A DNA stretch of 11,259 nt from Comamonadaceae bacterium CG_4_10_14_3_um_filter_60_75 (lineage in GTDB: Bacteria > Pseudomonadota > Gammaproteobacteria > Burkholderiales > Burkholderiaceae_C). The translations under genes and the position numbers were made by a program. The notes under the pieces were generated by a model, which saw only the letters and a list, made by a program, of their open reading frames with translations, had not been told where the DNA came from and made no database searches. The stretch covers positions 1 through 11,259 of the forward strand of contig PFKL01000231.1 of assembly GCA_002784245.1 (NCBI GenBank), written 5' to 3'. Below, one piece after another: positions 1 through 6,027 of this stretch; the stretch's first letter is position 1; the number at the start of each line of letters is the position of its first letter.

Positions 1-110
1 TAGTGCAGTGTTGCACGCTATCTGGAACATAAAAACGCGTGGTTTGCGCCTTGCCCTGACCCAAAATCCATCGTTTTTATTTGTTCCATCAAGCGCGCAA
101 CACTACACCA
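1..110. repeat. Long imperfect inverted repeat (about 37-bp arms)
   Basis: The stretch 1-37 and the reverse complement of 73-110 match over almost their whole length. Shared blocks are AGTGTTGC, CGCT, TGGAACA and TAAAAACG, with a few substitutions and a two-base (AA) insertion in the right arm. About 35 bases separate the arms. The match is still present at base 1, so the repeat probably continues beyond the window. It contains no gene. It could be a palindromic intergenic element, paired ends of a mobile element or MITE, or a strong hairpin acting at the 3' end of the - strand trxC transcript. It lacks a clean GC stem followed by a T tract, so an ordinary intrinsic terminator is not the obvious reading. 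Confidence 0.75.
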
Positions 111-144
111 GGACGGCAGCTTCAACGCTGCGACACTTTTTTGT

Positions 145-579
145 TTACAACAGCGACTGCACCCAGCGCTGTAATTCACTGGCGGGCAAGGCGCCTGAAC
201 GACGCGCAATTTCACGCCCACCGCTGAAAATAGCCAGCGTCGGAATGCTTTGGATGGCATAGCGACTCGCCAGCGCGCCCTGCTCTTCGGTGTTGACCTT
301 GATGAAGCGTGCGCGCGTTCCAATCAGCGCGCTGACTTGCTGGAACGCAGGTGCCATGGCCCGACACGGGCCGCACCATGGCGCCCAGAAATCGACCACT
401 ACGGGTATCTGGCTCTTGCTGATCTGTGCCTGAAAACCGGCAGCATCCAGACTCTGCGGCTCGCTGCCAAAGAGGGGCTGGTGGCAACTGCCGCAATTCA
501 ATTCTTTGCCTTCAGAAGCTTGTGGAATGCGATTGGTAGCGTTGCACGCGGTACAGACGACGTGAAGTGTGGGTCCCAT
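145..579 (-). CDS. trxC: Thioredoxin 2 (zinc-containing thioredoxin)
   Basis: A cytoplasmic disulfide reductase of the thioredoxin 2 class, 144 aa, the usual length. The N-terminus carries two CXXC pairs (C9/C12 and C29/C32), the zinc-binding knuckle that separates TrxC from TrxA. The thioredoxin fold follows, with active site WCGPC (C69, C72) and the cis-proline in SIPT (P113). The start at 579 is chosen because AAGGA (589-593) lies 9 bases upstream and because TrxC proteins begin just before an HVVC motif; the in-frame ATGs at 597 and 606 have no such site. It lies 59 bp downstream of the outer-membrane protein gene on the same strand, so read-through is possible, but the palindrome at 610-625 suggests separate control. 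In other bacteria TrxC belongs to the oxidative or thiol stress response; here that is family knowledge, not shown. Confidence 0.95.
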   Translation of the reverse strand: MGPTLHVVCTACNATNRIPQASEGKELNCGSCHQPLFGSEPQSLDAAGFQAQISKSQIPVVVDFWAPWCGPCRAMAPAFQQVSALIGTRARFIKVNTEEQGALASRYAIQSIPTLAIFSGGREIARRSGALPASELQRWVQSLL

Positions 580-609
580 GGATTTTTGTCCTTTCATGCC
601 GCTCATATG

Positions 610-625
610 ATACCCACCAGGGTAT
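610..625. promoter_or_regulatory. Palindrome ATACCC-N4-GGGTAT upstream of trxC, CsoR/CstR-like operator candidate
   Basis: A perfect 6-bp inverted repeat with a 4-base spacer (ATACCCACCAGGGTAT) lies 30 bases before the trxC start, in the 59-bp gap after the outer-membrane protein gene. The arrangement of TACCC and GGGTA half-sites resembles operators of the CsoR/RcnR/CstR repressor family, which sense copper, nickel/cobalt or persulfide. There is no T tract on either side, so it is not a standard terminator. No CsoR-family regulator is encoded in the window, so the assignment rests on motif likeness alone. Confidence 0.45.
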
Positions 626-638
626 ATTCAAGAGGGCA

Positions 639-1922
639 TCAAAAACTGTAGCGCGCGGTCAATTCGAGTTTGCGCTCGAGCGTCTTTTCGCCAAACTCGC
701 TCAAGGCTGCGCCTTGCAGCCAACCCAGGCGGGCGCGCAAGTCCCACCCGTTGAAACCGGTGTAGCTAAGCTCGGGTGTCAGTTGCCAGCTATGGTCTTG
801 CGCATTGGCCATCCAGGTCACTGCGGCGCTACCGTAAACCCAGCCCAACGGTTCGCTTACGCTGGCTTTGACGTACAGATAATCTTGCCCCGGATTGGCC
901 CGCCCCATGCCGCTTTGCCCCAGGGTGACCACCTTGGCTGCCAGCGCGGCGGGTGCACCAGGTGCTGTGGCGCTGATCAGAAAACGGTTGTAATCAGCCA
1001 ATTCCGCATCGCTCAAACCCGCCCCGTTGTGAATCCACTCGGCAATCCAGGTCACTTCGCTGGCCGTCAGGTAGCGCAAGCCCAGCAGCCACGACCGCGT
1101 ATCGGTAACCTGGCTGCTGACCACGCCGCTGGGGCTGACGACGTTACGCGTCGCATTGCGCTGTAGGGCCCACTCGCCGTGGAGTTCCAGATTGCTGCTG
1201 ATATTGCGCGAGAAATCGACACCAAAGGCCTCGGGTCGGGCCCCCGCAGCGCGCCACATCAGGTCGAGGTCGGTGTCCCAGGCCAGCAGATAGAGCCGTG
1301 CCGCCGGGTTGAGGTCATTGCTTTTGCCAAAGTCGCTGTTGGTGATGCCATCGGTGGGCAGCAACACCCCAGTCAAGCTGACAGCGCTGATGGGGCCGTC
1401 CAGGCTGCGTGTGAAATCACCGCTGGCCATGAAAAAGCCTTCGCGGCTGGCGGTGGGATCGGTGGCGTCTTTGGGGCGCTCGATGAAACCCACTGTGGTC
1501 AGCGCGTAGCCCTTGCCCCAGCGCTGCACGCGCTTGCCCACGTCCAGCGTCAGGCCGGGCCCGGCGCTGTAGCGTGCGCCGCCCTCCATCACCCGCAAGT
1601 CATCGGTGCGGTTCACCAACGCGTCATTGGCCTGGCTGCCCTGGGCGCGCGCGTCCAGCACCCAGTCGCCCAGATTGGCTTTGGCCGCCAGCTCCAGTGT
1701 CACCGTACTGCGCCACAGCGTGCTGCGCGCAGCCTGCCCGGGATAGGCAAGGGCATAAGACGCACTGTCACCCTGCAGCCCCAACTGCTCCAGCTTGGGT
1801 TCGACGTAACCCGAAAACTCCAGCGGTTTTTTCTCGAATTCCGCCGCGTCAAAGCTGAACTCTTGTGCGCTGGCCAACGCGGCAGCAAGCGCGCACGCCA
1901 GCGCGGTCAGCGTCGTTTTCAT
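639..1922 (-). CDS. Outer-membrane beta-barrel protein, last gene of the ABC/LolA-like operon
   Basis: A 427-aa exported protein. The first 19 residues form a clear signal peptide (Lys-Thr start, Ala/Leu core, ending ALASAQ) with no lipobox cysteine. The rest is rich in alternating polar and hydrophobic stretches with many Trp, Tyr and Gly, for example near residues 97-110, 219-230 and 275-300. It ends in RYSF with a terminal aromatic residue, the usual signal for BAM-assembled barrels. No transporter family is recognised with confidence. Its start overlaps the stop of the LolA-like gene (ATGA), with GGAGG 10 bases upstream, so the two are translationally coupled. Encoded after an ATPase, permease and periplasmic carrier, it is best read as the outer-membrane receptor or exit point of the same transport line; that role is inference. 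Confidence 0.8.
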   Translation of the reverse strand: MKTTLTALACALAAALASAQEFSFDAAEFEKKPLEFSGYVEPKLEQLGLQGDSASYALAYPGQAARSTLWRSTVTLELAAKANLGDWVLDARAQGSQANDALVNRTDDLRVMEGGARYSAGPGLTLDVGKRVQRWGKGYALTTVGFIERPKDATDPTASREGFFMASGDFTRSLDGPISAVSLTGVLLPTDGITNSDFGKSNDLNPAARLYLLAWDTDLDLMWRAAGARPEAFGVDFSRNISSNLELHGEWALQRNATRNVVSPSGVVSSQVTDTRSWLLGLRYLTASEVTWIAEWIHNGAGLSDAELADYNRFLISATAPGAPAALAAKVVTLGQSGMGRANPGQDYLYVKASVSEPLGWVYGSAAVTWMANAQDHSWQLTPELSYTGFNGWDLRARLGWLQGAALSEFGEKTLERKLELTARYSF

Positions 1923-2656
1923 TTGCGCAGTTCCTCCATGCGCGCCATGAAGCCCTGGGTGAAGACTTCATCAGGGACGTCACGTTTTTTCAAACCCGAA
2001 TACAGCATGACCGATTTGTAGTCCTTGTACAGCGGGCTGTCGGTCTCGATGGTAGCCGGGCGCTTGATGCCACCGCCAAAATCCTTGATGTCCTTGAAAT
2101 GCAGGGTTTTCAGCAGCATGCCGCTGCTGGCATACGCCTGGATGTCGATCGGCAGAATCAGCTTTTTGTCGACCGTCATGGTCAGCTTGTCGTAGGCGAC
2201 ATCGCCGGTTTTGGCTTTGAGGTGCAGGGTGTAGAGCTTGCCGGACTCGTCAACCGAGGCCACGTCGTATTCCACTGCGTAATCCAGCCGCATGATGTCA
2301 GCATTGTTGAACACACCGCCGGTCACCGACTGCAGGCTGGTGATGCGCATCGGCTTGCCCACGCTGGGCAGGTACATCCACATGTTGTCGCCCTGACGCA
2401 GCGTGGTGCGACCCTTGTCACTGGCCGGTTGCAGAAACAGGCTGGCGGTTTTGTCCTTACCCTTCTTGACCGAATACAGCACGAACTCCTTCTTGTTGCC
2501 GTTGGGCTCAATGTTGATGAGCTTGCGGTAGCTTTCGTACGACTCGGGCTCCAGGTTGCGGTCAAGCTTCTTGAGCAAGGCTACGCCATCCACAGCAGAA
2601 AAGGCCAGCACCGGCATCAACAGGGTGAGAGCAGCTATATTTTTAAAAGCAAACAT
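1919..2656 (-). CDS. LolA-like outer membrane lipoprotein-sorting family protein
   Basis: A 245-aa periplasmic protein. Residues 1-20 form a signal peptide (MFAFKN start, then a hydrophobic core). The mature part has the look of the LolA-like family called 'outer membrane lipoprotein-sorting protein': a half-barrel of alternating strands with the block MWMYLPSVGKPMRI at residues 92-105, similar to the YLP...RI signature of that family, and a final half with KRPATIE and a charged C-terminus. Such proteins are thought to carry a lipid or acylated cargo in a hydrophobic groove. The start at 2656 has GGAG 7 bases upstream; upstream in-frame codons run back into the permease gene and look unlike protein. 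The gap to the permease is 22 bp, and the stop overlaps the barrel gene start. It is distinct from housekeeping LolA, which is usually shorter and sits elsewhere. Confidence 0.85.
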   Translation of the reverse strand: MFAFKNIAALTLLMPVLAFSAVDGVALLKKLDRNLEPESYESYRKLINIEPNGNKKEFVLYSVKKGKDKTASLFLQPASDKGRTTLRQGDNMWMYLPSVGKPMRITSLQSVTGGVFNNADIMRLDYAVEYDVASVDESGKLYTLHLKAKTGDVAYDKLTMTVDKKLILPIDIQAYASSGMLLKTLHFKDIKDFGGGIKRPATIETDSPLYKDYKSVMLYSGLKKRDVPDEVFTQGFMARMEELRK

Positions 2657-2678
2657 GGGGTTCTCCAGATCGTTCAAT

Positions 2679-3923
2679 TTAGACATGGCGCAAGGCCTGG
2701 ATCGGGTCCATGCGCGCAGCGCGCCAGGCTGGCTGCAAACTGGCCAGGCCCGACACCAGCACCGCCAAGCCCAACACACCCAGCACTTCTCCCGTAGCCA
2801 GACTGGGGTGCAATGTAATTTGCTCACGGCCAAAGTTGAACACCACCGGCCAGACATTGAGTGCAGCCACCACGGCATAACTCAGCGCCACGCCCGCTGC
2901 TGCACCCGCCAGCCCCAGCAACAAGCCTTCGCTCAAAAAGATCGCCATCAGCTTGTTGGGCTGGGTACCAATGGCTGCCAGCGTGCCAATCTCACGGATG
3001 CGCTCGTAGACGGCCATCAGCATCACGTTCATCACACTCACCAGCACTATTGCCACCAGCATGACGCGGATGAAAAAAGTCATCATGTCGATCATCTTGA
3101 CGATATTGGCAAACGGCGATAGCTGAGCCCAGGTGTGCAGTTCAGTGGCGGGCTTGTCTTCCTTGTTTCGGATGGTGTCGAGCGCGCTAGTCAGGCGCTT
3201 TTGCGCTGCAGCCAGTTGGTCGATATCTTTCAGGCGCACCGCCACTTCCATCACCTCTTCTTTGTCCATACGAAGCAATTCACGTGCGTCCTTGATGTCG
3301 ATGTAACCGTCACGCCCGCCCGGGCCGGTGATGCCTTCCAGAATGCCGCCCACGGTGAAGGTCTTGCCGTTGACCGAGCCGGAAGCGTTGGTGGCGACCA
3401 GCACCACCTGGTCACCGAGCTTGACCTTCATGCCTTTGGCTAGCAGCGCTGGTACCAGTACTTTGCCCGGTTCAACCAGTGGGCCAGTTTTGTCGCCCTC
3501 ACTGATGCGCTGACGCAAAGCGGGCACGGCGGCATCTTCGGCAGCGGCATCAATGCCGTTCAAGCGGATGCTGCTGTTCTCGGTAAAGTTACTGAACATG
3601 GCACCGAGCTTGACGCGCTTGGAATACGCCGCTACCGCCGGGTCGGCCTTGAGCGCGTCTTCGATCAGCAGGGCAGCGCGCGGCTGCAGGCTCATGGTCA
3701 GCGGCAGATTGTCCATTGACGCGGTGTAGCCCTTGCGGTGCACCTGCAGGTGGCCGAGCATGCTGTCGGTGATCGAGCCGACCATGGTTTGCTTGAACGA
3801 GCCCGCTGCGGCCACAAACAGCAGCAGCGCCACCACGCCTAGCGTGATCAGCAACGCGGTCAGCAGGGTACGGCGTTGGTAGCGCAACAGGTTGCGCATG
3901 GCAAGTTTGAGTGTGGATTTCAT
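2679..3923 (-). CDS. ABC transporter permease, FtsX/MacB/LolC-E type
   Basis: A 414-aa inner-membrane protein with the four-helix layout of the type VII (MacB/LolCDE) ABC family: TM1 at about residues 19-40, a large periplasmic domain of some 240 residues, then three helices near 282-304, 330-358 and 379-400. The cytoplasmic segment ERIREIGTLAAIG (about 307-319) is the coupling region typical of FtsX-domain permeases, and AARMDPIQALR near the C-terminus is the standard family ending. The start overlaps the ATPase stop by ATGA, and AGGAG lies just upstream. Only one permease gene is present, so the complex is probably a homodimer, as in MacB, rather than a LolC/LolE pair. Proteins of this group extract lipoproteins or push periplasmic substrates; they do not usually move cargo through the inner membrane. 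Confidence 0.93.
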   Translation of the reverse strand: MKSTLKLAMRNLLRYQRRTLLTALLITLGVVALLLFVAAAGSFKQTMVGSITDSMLGHLQVHRKGYTASMDNLPLTMSLQPRAALLIEDALKADPAVAAYSKRVKLGAMFSNFTENSSIRLNGIDAAAEDAAVPALRQRISEGDKTGPLVEPGKVLVPALLAKGMKVKLGDQVVLVATNASGSVNGKTFTVGGILEGITGPGGRDGYIDIKDARELLRMDKEEVMEVAVRLKDIDQLAAAQKRLTSALDTIRNKEDKPATELHTWAQLSPFANIVKMIDMMTFFIRVMLVAIVLVSVMNVMLMAVYERIREIGTLAAIGTQPNKLMAIFLSEGLLLGLAGAAAGVALSYAVVAALNVWPVVFNFGREQITLHPSLATGEVLGVLGLAVLVSGLASLQPAWRAARMDPIQALRHV

Positions 3924-4606
3924 GCTGTGGCTCCTGCGGTCAGCCGCCCGTCTTCCAGCGTGAAGGTCTGCTCGGCTTCATGCATGATCTTGGGGTCGTG
4001 GGTGGAAAAAATGAAACTGGTGCCAAAGTCATCGCGCATGGCTTTCATCAGGTTGAGCACCTTGTAGGCGGTGTCGTGGTCCAGGTTGGCGGTGGGCTCG
4101 TCAGCCAGCACCAGCTTGGGCTGTCCCACCAGCGCACGCGCTACCGCCACGCGCTGCTTTTGCCCGCCTGAGAGCTGGTCCGGGCGCTTGTGCGCCTGCT
4201 CGGTCATGCCCACCGCGGCGATCATCTGGTTGACACGCTCACGGCGCTTGGCTTCGCTCCAGCCGCGCACCATCAGCAAGGGGTATTCGATGTTTTCGTA
4301 AGCGCTGAGCACCGGCACCAGGTTGAAATCCTGAAACACAAAACCCAGGTTTTCACCCCTGAAAGTGGCCGCCGCGCTGCGCGACAGGCTGCTGACGTCC
4401 ACCCCGTTGACCCGAAGCGTGCCGCTGCTGGGATGGTCCAGGCAGCCAATCAGGTTCAGCAGCGTGGACTTGCCGCTGCCCGAGGGGCCGACAAAGGCGG
4501 CAAAAGCGCCCTCGCCGATCTCGAAAGTCAGCCCCTTGAGGGCGGGAACCTCCTGCTCACCCATGCGGTAGCTCTTGGTGATGTTGTTGGCTTGTATCAA
4601 TGCCAT
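3920..4606 (-). CDS. ABC transporter ATP-binding protein, LolD/MacB type
   Basis: A 228-aa nucleotide-binding subunit, the normal length for LolD-like ATPases. Visible motifs are Walker A GPSGSGKST (residues 40-48), Q-loop Q92 in VFQDFNLVP, signature LSGGQKQR (145-152), Walker B LVLADEP (165-171) with catalytic E170, D-loop ANLD, and the switch histidine in STHD (H203). The phrase NLVPVLSAYENIEYPL is typical of the MacB/LolD branch. Start choice is supported by GGAG 7 bases before the ATG. It follows the small secreted protein gene by 37 bp and overlaps the permease gene, so it energises that permease. I do not call it lolD, because the neighbours are not lolC/lolE and the operon looks like an accessory paralogue. 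Confidence 0.95.
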   Translation of the reverse strand: MALIQANNITKSYRMGEQEVPALKGLTFEIGEGAFAAFVGPSGSGKSTLLNLIGCLDHPSSGTLRVNGVDVSSLSRSAAATFRGENLGFVFQDFNLVPVLSAYENIEYPLLMVRGWSEAKRRERVNQMIAAVGMTEQAHKRPDQLSGGQKQRVAVARALVGQPKLVLADEPTANLDHDTAYKVLNLMKAMRDDFGTSFIFSTHDPKIMHEAEQTFTLEDGRLTAGATA

Positions 4607-4643
4607 GGTGTGCTCCAGTCAATCAAGGGGGTCGGTCAGCGCC

Positions 4644-5066
4644 TCAGCTGGCAAAAAAACCACGGGCTTTGCGCATGTCGCAGCTGCGTGACTGCGGCGC
4701 GGGCAGGGTGATGCCTTTTTCCGTGGCGCGCGTCACCATCGCGGCGTGCTGCTCGGCCTGCACCGCCTTGCACTCTTCATAGGTTTTGGCCGCCGCCATC
4801 CTGGCCTGATTCGCGCTGCGTTCTTCGGGCGTCAGCAACGATTGACCAACGCGTTGACCTTGCATTTGTCCGCCGCGCATGGCCTGTGCCGGACGACCAT
4901 CTGGGCCAACGTCACCTTGCCCTTGCACCATCTGCTGATTGCCCATGGGCCCCATGCCAGCGCCGGGTCCATAGCCTGGGCCCGCTTGGGCGATGACGGT
5001 GGCAGACAGTGCAGCTACGACCGCGGTGCCAATAGCCAGTGTTTTAAAGAAATTGACGGTTTTCAT
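4644..5066 (-). CDS. Small secreted protein with Gly/Met/Gln-rich segment and two cysteines; unknown function
   Basis: A 140-aa protein I cannot place in a known family. Residues 1-28 form a signal peptide (AQA before the likely cleavage). Residues 29-72 are low-complexity, rich in Gly, Met, Gln and Pro. A short helical part begins with LTPEER (78-83), slightly reminiscent of Spy/CpxP-type periplasmic proteins but without their repeated LTxxQ motifs. Two cysteines (C99, C129) could form a disulfide. The start at 5066 has GGAG about 7 bases upstream; an in-frame ATG at 5126 would add 20 residues ahead of the signal peptide and is rejected. It is the first gene of the transport operon, divergent from the two-component system. 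It might be the cargo, a sensor of envelope stress, or a periplasmic accessory factor; none of these is shown. Confidence 0.75.
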   Translation of the reverse strand: MKTVNFFKTLAIGTAVVAALSATVIAQAGPGYGPGAGMGPMGNQQMVQGQGDVGPDGRPAQAMRGGQMQGQRVGQSLLTPEERSANQARMAAAKTYEECKAVQAEQHAAMVTRATEKGITLPAPQSRSCDMRKARGFFAS

Positions 5067-5138
5067 GATGTTCTCCGGTTCGACTGTGGGGCGCTGCACC
5101 TGCTGCGTCCCTGAGGTGTATTGCACTGCACTCGTGTT

Positions 5139-5157
5139 GCTTCAGTGTGTCTGAAGC
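5139..5157. promoter_or_regulatory. Perfect inverted repeat GCTTCAG-N5-CTGAAGC
   Basis: Two 7-bp arms with a 5-base spacer (TGTGT) sit about 75 bases before the small secreted protein start and about 125 before the response regulator. On the + strand a short T run follows 5 bases later, but no + strand gene lies upstream for it to terminate. It is better read as an operator-like palindrome or a stem-loop in a leader transcript. The binding protein is not recognised. Confidence 0.45.
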
Positions 5158-5193
5158 GCGGCTTTTTGCATCGCGCTGTTGCAACCGGGGCTG

Positions 5194-5211
5194 GCGTTAC
5201 AGTGCGTTACA
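5194..5211 (+). promoter_or_regulatory. Direct repeat GCGTTACA x2 at 10-bp spacing, candidate response-regulator box
   Basis: GCGTTACA occurs exactly twice, at 5194-5201 and 5204-5211, one helical turn apart. OmpR/PhoB-family regulators bind tandem half-sites spaced 10 or 11 bp, and the regulator encoded 70 bases downstream belongs to this family. Autoregulation and control of the divergent operon are therefore likely, though unproven. Confidence 0.5.
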
Positions 5212-5280
5212 ACACCTCTTTTTGAGCCCGTGATCATTTGCGGCCCCAAGACCCGATTCACCGCAAAATACGGACACAGC

Positions 5281-6027
5281 ATGGACAAACAAGACTGCAT
5301 CCTGATCGTCGACGACGAGCCCGAAATTCGCCGCTTGCTGACAGACTACCTGAGCCGCAACGGGTTTGAGGCGATCGCTGCCGCCGATGGCCGCGCCATG
5401 TGGCAACTGTTGCAGCAGCACGCGGTGGATTTGCTGGTGCTTGACCTGATGCTGCCCGGCACCGACGGCCTGACGCTGTGCCGCGACCTGCGCGCCAAAT
5501 CCAGTTTGCCTGTGCTGATGCTGACCGCCCGCGGTGAGGATGCCGACCGCATCGTCGGCATTGAAATGGGTGCCGATGACTACATGGTCAAGCCCTTCAA
5601 CCCGCGTGAGCTGTTGGCGCGGATCAAGTCCATCCTGCGCCGCACCCGCGCGCTGCCGCCCAATCTGCAGCCCGAAGCCAGCCGCTGCCTGTGCTTTGCG
5701 GGCTGGTGTCTGGACACGGCCGAGCGCATCCTGAGCGCACCCGACGGCGTCGTCACACCTTTGTCCGGTGGCGAGTACCGCTTGTTGCGAGTACTGCTGG
5801 ACCACCCCAACCGGGTCGTCACACGCGACCAGTTGTTTGAGATCATCCACGGCCGCGAGGCCGAGGCTTACGACCGCGCCGTCGATGTGCAGGTCAGCCG
5901 GCTACGCCAGCGCCTGCGCGACGACAGCCGCGAGCCACAGCTGATCAAAACCGTCCGCGGTGAAGGCTATGTGCTGGCCAGCACCGTCATCGGCCAGGCG
6001 CACTGCCCGGGGCTGCCATGCGCTTGA
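5281..6027 (+). CDS. OmpR-family response regulator
   Basis: A 248-aa DNA-binding response regulator. The receiver domain (residues 5-120) has the acidic pair D11/D12, phospho-acceptor D55 in LVLDLMLPG, T82 in LTARGEDADR, and K104 in MVKPFNPREL. The C-terminal winged-helix domain (about 150-240) shows GGEYRLLRVLL, the recognition-helix segment with DRAVDVQVSRLRQRL, and the closing TVRGEGYVL typical of OmpR/PhoB regulators. The start at 5281 is chosen because the receiver domain begins at once after it; an ATG at 5179 would add 34 unrelated residues and would swallow the direct repeat. The last 10 bases overlap the sensor kinase gene. The cognate kinase is the next gene, and the divergent transport operon is the natural target; the stimulus is unknown. 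Confidence 0.95.
   Translation: MDKQDCILIVDDEPEIRRLLTDYLSRNGFEAIAAADGRAMWQLLQQHAVDLLVLDLMLPGTDGLTLCRDLRAKSSLPVLMLTARGEDADRIVGIEMGADDYMVKPFNPRELLARIKSILRRTRALPPNLQPEASRCLCFAGWCLDTAERILSAPDGVVTPLSGGEYRLLRVLLDHPNRVVTRDQLFEIIHGREAEAYDRAVDVQVSRLRQRLRDDSREPQLIKTVRGEGYVLASTVIGQAHCPGLPCA

Larger units (their letters stand above)
5067..5280. promoter_or_regulatory. Divergent control region between transport operon and two-component system
   Basis: These 214 bases separate the two divergent transcription units and must hold promoters for both. No convincing sigma-70 pair with good spacing is seen on either strand. Two ordered repeats stand out: the inverted repeat at 5139-5157 and the direct repeat at 5194-5211, listed separately. 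No small coding gene with a ribosome site is visible here. Confidence 0.7.

Noticed and set aside
116..131. GCAGC-N6-GCTGC hairpin as the trxC terminator
   Set aside because: The stem is only 5 bp, and no T tract follows on the - strand.
1179..2021. 280-codon open frame on the + strand
   Set aside because: It lies opposite the outer-membrane protein and LolA-like genes, has the Arg/Gln/His-rich look of an antisense shadow in GC-rich DNA, and has no ribosome site or recognisable domain.
1865..2797. 310-codon open frame on the + strand
   Set aside because: Antisense to the LolA-like and permease genes, whose family motifs and coupled starts are clear; the + strand protein is His/Gln-rich with no motif.
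639..4606. Housekeeping lolA/lolCDE or macB assignment
   Set aside because: Only one permease gene is present, and no LolB, MacA or TolC gene accompanies it; the LolA-like protein is longer than true LolA, so the named symbols would be misleading.
5139..5170. Inverted repeat plus T run as a + strand terminator
   Set aside because: No + strand gene lies upstream, and five bases separate stem and T run.
5179..5280. Longer start for the response regulator
   Set aside because: The extra 34 residues are not part of a receiver domain and would cover the direct repeat in the control region.
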